NCBI RefSeq assembly: GCF_009910845.1
Contig: NZ_SIJB01000009.1
Location: forward strand, 1 to 64,000
From: Chengkuizengella marina
GTDB lineage: Bacteria; Bacillota; Bacilli; Paenibacillales; KCTC-33759
DNA: 64,000 bases
Reading direction: 5' to 3'
Both the position numbers and the translations under genes were made by a program. The notes beneath the pieces were generated by a model. It was not told the origin of the DNA. It made no database searches and saw only the letters and a program-made list of their open reading frames with translations. This document shows, in pieces, positions 60,198 to 64,000 of the stretch. Each line of letters starts with the position of its first letter. Positions within the stretch are counted from its first letter, which is position 1.

Positions 60198-61031
60198 TTA
60201 CCATTTCGAATGGTTACGACTAAGTGATATTTGTATAATGTTATATTGGAATTTACTCTGATCCCATTCTAGCTTTGTTCCAAATGCCTCTGTTAAAAAT
60301 CTTAAAGGTACATAGGTTACATTATTGATTAAATAAGAATCTATTACTATAGACTCTCCATTCAATAATCCATTTACTTTTCGTTGAATGGATGGTAATT
60401 GAACTTGTTTTTTCGTAATTGATACTTTAGTTTTTTTAATTGTTATATTGAAAAATTCACAAAGGCTTTCAGCCAAAATTAAGGCACAAGTTCTTCGAAA
60501 TTCATCAGAAAGAATATACTTTACATTATGATGATTTGTGAAAAATCCATGTTCACAGAGAATGGCTGTCATATTTGTTTCACGTAACATATGGAAATCA
60601 GACCACGAGTTTGGCTTGGATGCATGTATCCCTGTCCCATGTAGTTCAACAGGACTTTCCTTCATTTTATTAGCCCATATTTTTGCCAACCTCCTGCCTT
60701 TATTTGAATTATGCCAATAAAAGGCACATGCTCCATTTGCATTAGGGACACCAGCATTTGCATGAATGCTAATTAATAGATCCACTTTCTCTTTATTTGC
60801 AAGATTTGTTCGATCAATCAATGGCACTTCTCTATCAAATAATGGTTGGGTTAAGAGTACTTCAAATCCATTGGATTCTAGAAATTGTTGTGCATATTTA
60901 ACCACGGTTGCGTTGAATTCATGTTCTTCAAATGTCCCCCCATCAAATTTAATTCCTCTACCACCTGTTTTTTCATAAGTATCTGAGCCGTGACCTGCAT
61001 CCAGAGCAATTTTAATTGTCAAGAAAATCAC
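60198..61031 (-). CDS. N-acetylmuramoyl-L-alanine amidase (Amidase_3) with copper-amine-oxidase-N-like domain
   Basis: This murein hydrolase is the last gene of a minus-strand lysis-type cassette. Residues ~5-200 are Amidase_3: KIALDAGHGSDTYEKTGGRG, the zinc Glu in EEHEFNATVVKYAQ, LLISIHANA with the zinc His, and CEHGFFTNHHNVKYI with the catalytic Glu. The C-terminal ~60 residues (GESIVIDSYLINNVTYVPLR, FLTEAFGTKLEWD) match the Cu_amine_oxidN1 wall-binding fold. It has no signal peptide, so export needs the holin. GTG 61031 follows AAGGAAG; TTG 61022 is an alternative. Confidence 0.88.
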   Translation of the reverse strand: MIFLTIKIALDAGHGSDTYEKTGGRGIKFDGGTFEEHEFNATVVKYAQQFLESNGFEVLLTQPLFDREVPLIDRTNLANKEKVDLLISIHANAGVPNANGACAFYWHNSNKGRRLAKIWANKMKESPVELHGTGIHASKPNSWSDFHMLRETNMTAILCEHGFFTNHHNVKYILSDEFRRTCALILAESLCEFFNITIKKTKVSITKKQVQLPSIQRKVNGLLNGESIVIDSYLINNVTYVPLRFLTEAFGTKLEWDQSKFQYNIIQISLSRNHSKW

Positions 61032-61050
61032 TTCTTTTCTTCCTTAAATA

Positions 61051-61302
61051 TCATTTAGCTTTTGTTTTTTCAGTTTTTTCTTTAAAAATAGTGAAGGAAT
61101 CTTTGGTCATATTCATAACGTTTATTCCAGCAATTGCACAAGTTAATGTAATTAGAAATGTTAACAAGTTATCTGTAATATCTTTATCAGTTACATACAT
61201 CGTTAGAGCAAAAACAGATGTGATGAAGAAGATGATTACTAAAACACTTATTCTCATTTCATTTACTGAAAAAACTTTGTCAAATAAATGATTCATATCC
61301 AT
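61051..61302 (-). CDS. Holin-like small membrane protein
   Basis: The 83-aa protein has two membrane segments (ISVLVIIFFITSVFALTMYV and LLTFLITLTCAIAGINVMNM) and a charged C-terminal tail (KEKTEKTKAK), the class II holin layout. It lies between the XhlA-like gene and the amidase, 19 bases before the latter. AAAGGAGGTGA lies directly before its ATG codons. Confidence 0.75.
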   Translation of the reverse strand: MDMNHLFDKVFSVNEMRISVLVIIFFITSVFALTMYVTDKDITDNLLTFLITLTCAIAGINVMNMTKDSFTIFKEKTEKTKAK

Positions 61303-61312
61303 TTCACCTCCT

Positions 61313-61684
61313 TTAATAACCTAAAGAATTTTTAATTAGTAACATAAAAATGGATAGTATCATACCGGTTAAAATCCAAGCAGATCTAACTAGAAATTGT
61401 TCCCATTTTATATTTGTGTGATGATTATGATCTGATATTTTTTCAAACATTTTCTTGCTATCTTTAGTCATTTGATAATTGATTTTTGCAATGTTTATTC
61501 CCATTGATGTAATATCTTTTCTTATTTCCTCAAGCACAGTTTGTGTTTTAATTTGCCCTTCTCGATTTAGATCGATTTTTAACCACATCTCCTCCATATT
61601 TCGATCCACCGTTTCAAATCTCTTATCCACTCCTTCCATTCGTGTTTTTAATATTTCAATTTCTTTCCTTTCTTCTTCACTCAT
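61313..61684 (-). CDS. XhlA-like (hemolysin XhlA family) membrane protein
   Basis: The 123-aa protein has a long coiled coil (ILKTRMEGVDKRFETVDRNM, TQTVLEEIRKDITSMGINIA) and one C-terminal membrane segment (SAWILTGMILSIFMLLI). In PBSX phage, XhlA acts with a holin and amidase in lysis. The start is ATG 61684 after AAGGAG; the upstream in-frame extension is not supported. It is the first gene of the minus-strand cassette and divergent from the sigma-factor gene. Confidence 0.75.
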   Translation of the reverse strand: MSEEERKEIEILKTRMEGVDKRFETVDRNMEEMWLKIDLNREGQIKTQTVLEEIRKDITSMGINIAKINYQMTKDSKKMFEKISDHNHHTNIKWEQFLVRSAWILTGMILSIFMLLIKNSLGY

Positions 61685-61921
61685 TTCATCACACTCCTTA
61701 GTGCTGTGATAAATAGATAAATAAAAATAACTAAAATACAACCCTTTGAAAAAATAAAAACTGGAAATATAAACCACATTATGAAATAAATCGTTTATTT
61801 AATGGCTTTTTTTATATTTTTATATAAAATATTACAAAATATCTCATTTTTTGTTGTGAGTAGAACCTTCAATTTACCTATATTATTGAAAGCTATTTTC
61901 TGGATTGGAGGTGATGGCGAA

Positions 61922-62284
61922 ATGAGTTTGGAAATTGAAGAAACAATAGGAGCGATGGATACTTATCGAATTTTATTAAAAAGGATGGCTTGGAGGATAC
62001 AATATGCTGCAAAAGTGCGCAGAAAAAAAGAATGTTTGGTAGAGTTTGATGAATATGTATATACAACACAAAGTTTCTTGCAAGATATGGTTTCGAAGTA
62101 TTATCTCTTAGATTTGTTATCTCTTCTATCTTCAAATAAAGAAAAGTACATTTTACAAAAAATATATATTGATGGTTTTACTGAACTTGAACTGGCAAAA
62201 GAATTAAATATAAGCCAACAGGCGGTGAATAAATGCAAAAAGAAGGCAATTCAAACCATACGTCAGAAGATCGCTACTTTTTAA
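61922..62284 (+). CDS. Sigma region-4 protein of a split sigma factor (SigO/YvrI-like)
   Basis: The 120-aa protein has a C-terminal helix-turn-helix with the region 4 pattern (KEKYILQKIYIDGFTELELA, KELNISQQAVNKCKKKAIQT). The N-terminal ~60 residues are helical and show no region 2. In B. subtilis, SigO (YvrI, region 4) works with the small RsoA (YvrHa, region 2-like) as a two-part sigma factor. The next gene, overlapping by 52 bases, matches RsoA in size and content. The start is ATG 61922 after GGAGGTGAT. Confidence 0.7.
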   Translation: MSLEIEETIGAMDTYRILLKRMAWRIQYAAKVRRKKECLVEFDEYVYTTQSFLQDMVSKYYLLDLLSLLSSNKEKYILQKIYIDGFTELELAKELNISQQAVNKCKKKAIQTIRQKIATF

Positions 62285-62460
62285 CATTAGTAGAAAAAGC
62301 AAAAACAGGTGATAAAGAAAGTATGAACGAGATACTGCAATTATTTGAAGAAGATATTTTAAAGTTAATAAAGTATATTCCAATGCCAAGAGAGGATGCA
62401 AATCAAGCATTAATTACGGAATTTTTATCTCTAATTCTGGAAGAACCTAAAAAAAATTAA
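62233..62460 (+). CDS. RsoA-like region-2 subunit of the split sigma factor
   Basis: The 75-aa protein contains FLTLVEKAKTGDKESMNEIL and ALITEFLSLILEE, the pattern of the HTH_16/RsoA family, which mimics sigma region 2 and binds core RNA polymerase. It is close in size to B. subtilis RsoA (79 aa). The start ATG 62233 lies inside the upstream gene after AGGCGGTGA, so the two are translationally coupled, giving equal amounts. Confidence 0.65.
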   Translation: MQKEGNSNHTSEDRYFLTLVEKAKTGDKESMNEILQLFEEDILKLIKYIPMPREDANQALITEFLSLILEEPKKN

Positions 62461-62596
62461 AATCTGGTTGTTAAAATGTTAGCAATTTTACAGTTATTAA
62501 TAGAGGCAGAAATAAAGCATAGTTGGTTTGGGATAGACCGATATGCTGTATATCCCTTATGTCTCGATAAAATAATGAAAAAGGAGAAATGGAAAT

Positions 62597-63199
62597 ATGG
62601 AATATAATTTGAAGATTGAATTTGCAGACAATGATTTGAAAAATATTTATAGTGCTTCTCAGAAAGTGGTACTAATTAAGGAATCTCCAGGTAATGGCTC
62701 AGTTGCTTGGGTTACGTTTGATCCATTTGAATATAACACAGTGAGTTGGGAAGAAAATTATAATGTTTATTGTTCAAAGACACAAATTCAAAATGGAGCA
62801 ACAATTGATAAATTGTCTGAAAAAAATGCAGAGGAAAGATCTGTATATGACTTTGGAAGTGGAATCTTTGAAAATAACAAAGGTGAGAAAACAAGCAAGG
62901 GTTCATATCAAGTAAATAATACAACTACTGACAATCTTACATTTGGTTTAGCACAAGATGTTGTAGCAAATGGAAATAAAACAGTTGGGGCACCTATTAA
63001 CGCTTCTACTGTACTTGCAGGACAAAATGGTATTTTTACACCATTTGAAAAAGTCAAGATTTTACTGCAATCGAACGTAATGGACGGACTAGTGTTATCT
63101 ACAATTTCTAGTAATATTTATACGGCAGAATTCGGTGGGGAAATTGACTCCATCTCTGTTAGATATAATGGATCCACAGGGCACTTCATAGAAATATAA
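62597..63199 (+). CDS. Leaderless beta-rich protein of unknown function, candidate export cargo
   Basis: No family can be named with certainty. The 200-aa protein has no signal peptide and no membrane segment. It is rich in Asn, Thr, Ser and Gly with predicted beta strands (VVLIKESPGNGSVAWVTFDP, NTVSWEENYNVYCSKTQIQN, GAPINASTVLAGQNGIFTPF). It lies directly after the split sigma factor and before a leaderless metalloprotease, with a terminator at 63215. AAGGAG lies 10 bases before ATG 62597. A surface-active, toxin-like or lectin-like role is possible but not shown. Confidence 0.6.
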   Translation: MEYNLKIEFADNDLKNIYSASQKVVLIKESPGNGSVAWVTFDPFEYNTVSWEENYNVYCSKTQIQNGATIDKLSEKNAEERSVYDFGSGIFENNKGEKTSKGSYQVNNTTTDNLTFGLAQDVVANGNKTVGAPINASTVLAGQNGIFTPFEKVKILLQSNVMDGLVLSTISSNIYTAEFGGEIDSISVRYNGSTGHFIEI

Positions 63200-63214
63200 T
63201 TCTAATATTAGAAT

Positions 63215-63244
63215 TGGGATTCTGAAAATGGAATCCCAGTTTTT
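63215..63244 (+). terminator. Terminator of the cargo gene
   Basis: TGGGATTC pairs with GAATCCCA across TGAAAATG, followed by GTTTTT. A short palindrome ATTCTAATATTAGAAT lies directly upstream. Confidence 0.75.
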
Positions 63245-63286
63245 AACACCTATAGATATAACTTCATTATAAGGGGGACGTTTTTT

Positions 63287-64000
63287 ATGGCAACACCATT
63301 AGCAGGATGGAAATATGCGACTAAAGATATAGAGTATAGTACCGGGGGAGATTCAAGTCAATATTGGATAGAAGCAGCGAAGAGATGGAATGCAGTAACA
63401 AATGTGAATTTAAGTGAAGTCAATAATGCTAGTTTTACTGCAGGTGAAGTTGATAATGCAGAAGTTGATTGGGATGGAATTACTCATACTACTTATAGAG
63501 ATTCTGATGGAGTGGTTATAAGTAATGAATGTTTTCTCAATACTGCATATACTTCATCTTATGATGATAACACGATTAACGGTATATCTACACATGAGTT
63601 TGGTCATGCGATAGGATTAGCTCATAATGATTCAACTCCTTCCGTTATGTATCCTAATACTCCTGGTAGAAATTATCTTACTCCACAGGATGATGATATT
63701 ATTGCAGTAGACAGTTTATACCCTGATTCTAATTTATCAATTACTGAAAAGCAATTGGTTAGTTCTCACTCTAGTTGGGCAAATGACTACAGCAATGCTC
63801 AATCTCTTTTAAATGATGCAGATCTTATTGTTGAAGGAGAAGTGATTAGAGAGATTGGTACGGTTAAAAAAGGAAAACATTTACACGATTATTATACTGT
63901 AGCAAAAATCAAAATAGATTCTATATTTAAAGGAGATCAGTGTTTAAAAAACAAAGAAATCCATGTACACCAAATGGGTGGGGAAGATGAATGTAAAGTA
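63287..64000 (+). CDS. Leaderless matrixin-like metalloprotease with C-terminal DLIVEGxV domain (runs off the window)
   Basis: Only the first 238 codons lie in the window. The catalytic domain (residues ~1-150) shows IEAAKRWNAVTNVNLSEV, STHEFGHAIGLAHND with the HExxHxxGxxH zinc motif, and SVMYPNTPG as Met-turn. From about residue 175 the sequence (NDADLIVEGEVIREIG, AKIKIDSIFKGD) matches the separate partner protein at 1464-2054. There is no signal peptide: the protein starts MATPLAGWKYATKD. Together with the nearby holin/amidase and sigma genes this suggests non-Sec export. AAGGGGGA lies before ATG 63287. Confidence 0.85.
   Translation, partial: MATPLAGWKYATKDIEYSTGGDSSQYWIEAAKRWNAVTNVNLSEVNNASFTAGEVDNAEVDWDGITHTTYRDSDGVVISNECFLNTAYTSSYDDNTINGISTHEFGHAIGLAHNDSTPSVMYPNTPGRNYLTPQDDDIIAVDSLYPDSNLSITEKQLVSSHSSWANDYSNAQSLLNDADLIVEGEVIREIGTVKKGKHLHDYYTVAKIKIDSIFKGDQCLKNKEIHVHQMGGEDECKV

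Noticed and set aside
60198-61684. Complete prophage at the right end
   Set aside because: Only lysis-type genes are present; no capsid, tail, portal, terminase or integrase genes in the visible part. It cannot be excluded beyond the window edge.
62477-62608. 43-codon frame before the leaderless cargo gene
   Set aside because: It has no ribosome site and overlaps the ribosome site and start of the next gene.

Overview
The window looks like the chromosome of a low-GC, spore-forming Bacillales bacterium, most likely in or near the Paenibacillaceae. The support is a CotA-type laccase, tandem GerPA/GerPF-family genes, several S-layer-homology (SLH) proteins, and the order T-box/pheS-pheT/zapA/.../mutS2. 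The genus cannot be fixed from sequence alone. No IS element or CRISPR array was seen.

Positions 1-12760 are the right-hand part of an integrated mobile element whose left end lies outside the window. It holds a TcdE/Cph1-type holin, an amidase with an SLH repeat and a second small membrane protein. A secreted matrixin-like protease with a partner gene follows on the minus strand. Next come a YolD-like protein and a winged-helix protein, a chimeric serine-recombinase remnant, a lipoprotein and a secreted amidase. An array of five micro-genes (6.9-7.55 kb) comes next. The element ends with a translationally coupled operon (SpoIIIAC-like protein, FtsK/SpoIIIE-type ATPase, replication-relaxation protein) and a large serine recombinase. 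The recombinase stop overlaps the stop of a convergent chromosomal molybdopterin oxidoreductase gene, which probably marks the integration site.

From 12.76 to 60.2 kb is ordinary chromosome. It holds a CotA laccase, an S-layer-type protein, the 5-oxoprolinase operon pxpBCA, AlaX, and transporters. It also has an arylamine N-acetyltransferase, two tRNAs (Pro, Gly), the phenylalanyl-tRNA synthetase operon under a Phe T-box, zapA, a CuA-type cupredoxin lipoprotein divergent from a Met-rich protein, gerPF-like repeats and mutS2. Further on are cysK, a KtrB-type K+ transporter, an Lrp/aminotransferase pair, a PlcR/Rgg-like regulator, antiporters, pyrophosphatase ppaC, a Hol_Tox type I toxin, a frameshifted SLH gene and a PadR/HAAS pair.

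From 60.2 kb to the right edge is a second specialised locus. A minus-strand lysis-type cassette (XhlA-like, holin, amidase) is divergent from a split sigma factor resembling Bacillus subtilis SigO/RsoA. Two genes for proteins without signal peptides follow: a beta-rich protein of unknown function and a matrixin-like metalloprotease with a C-terminal domain shared with the left-end locus. This arrangement suggests sigma-controlled, holin/endolysin-assisted export of leaderless proteins.

The two most unusual observations are that export locus and the micro-gene array. In the array, Shine-Dalgarno spacing and paralogue comparison point to AUU as start codon in four of five units, and four of the peptides end in Gly-Trp.
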